DNA of 5,270 bases, taken from positions 1 to 5,270 of the forward strand of contig JACPTH010000141.1 of the NCBI GenBank assembly GCA_016192885.1. The letters are read 5' to 3'. This DNA is from a bacterium. GTDB taxonomy: Bacteria > Muiribacteriota > Ozemobacteria > Ozemobacterales > Ozemobacteraceae. The notes under the pieces are model-generated. The model saw only the letters and a program-made list of their open reading frames with translations. It did not search any database and was not told where the DNA came from. Positions 5,182-5,270 of this stretch are shown in pieces; the first letter of the stretch is position 1; each line of letters opens with the position of its first letter. The translations under genes were made by a program, and so were the position numbers.

Positions 5182-5270
5182 GACGAACGAAGCGCGATCC
5201 TCGGAAAAATAACAGGGCAAACGTACACTTTTTTCAGGAGTGATCCAGCAATTCCCACTCTGCGTGCTGG
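5179..5270 (-). CDS. Possible C-terminal tail of an upstream operon gene (runs off the window)
   Basis: One minus-strand frame is open from the right edge to a TGA at 5179-5181 and would end NCWITPEKSVRLPCYFSED then RASFV, stopping 14 bases before the pilV-like ATG, a spacing typical of an operon. If real it may be another pseudopilin (FimT/GspH-like or similar), but 30 residues do not show a family. Other frames here are also open for part of the way: one would end at 5234 as QHAEWELLDHS, another overlaps the pilV-like gene. This is the best of three weak choices. Confidence 0.33.
   Translation of the reverse strand, partial: STQSGNCWITPEKSVRLPCYFSEDRASFV

Noticed and set aside
4992..5258. 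Minus-strand frame of 88 codons overlapping the start of the pilV-like gene.
   Set aside because: It covers the conserved prepilin signal in another frame, and the product (Asn/Arg-rich) shows no family features. The prepilin frame is clearly the coding one.

Overview
The window looks like a piece of an uncultured diderm (Gram-negative-type) bacterial genome of moderate GC. That rests on an intact minor-pseudopilin cluster and, weakly, on a formylglycine-generating-enzyme-like (SUMF1-fold) fragment of a kind abundant in planctomycete and verrucomicrobial genomes. No phylogenetic marker is present, so I do not name a phylum. All credible genes except the SUMF1-like fragment are on the minus strand.

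Right half (about 1628-5270, minus strand): a type IV pilus or type II secretion-like minor pseudopilin operon, read from high to low coordinates. A possible C-terminal tail of an upstream gene comes first, then a PilV/GspI-like prepilin, a PilW/GspJ-like prepilin joined to it by a 4-bp GTGA overlap, and a very large PilX-like protein. In model systems such proteins prime pilus assembly and sit at the pilus tip. The PilX-like protein is several times the usual size. It has a beta-rich middle and two Ser/Thr-rich low-complexity linkers around a charged segment. Its N-terminal membrane helix can be read whole only if translation starts at a non-standard codon (CTG at 4007-4009, behind a strong Shine-Dalgarno), upstream of the first conventional start (TTG at 3947-3949).

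Middle (about 818-1482, minus strand): a MntA/HepT (MNT-HEPN) toxin-antitoxin module behind a plausible promoter. The HepT toxin is intact, with its R-x4-H-x-Y motif. The MntA nucleotidyltransferase antitoxin is split: relative to the family it has lost about ten codons and changed frame, so the Gly-Ser...Asp-x-Asp half and the Lys-Val-Asp half (the likely third carboxylate) are in different frames, joined by an ATGA stop/start overlap. The second half overlaps the toxin start by GTGA.

Left end (1-800): a gene start with a good Shine-Dalgarno and a signal-peptide-like N-terminus leaves the window on the minus strand at 1-97. Directly beside it, a SUMF1-like C-terminal fragment (117-425, plus) has no N-terminal domain. 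The following 392 bp hold no gene but contain palindromes and a motif resembling dispersed REP/MITE-type repeats, so this looks like a repeat-rich intergenic junk zone.
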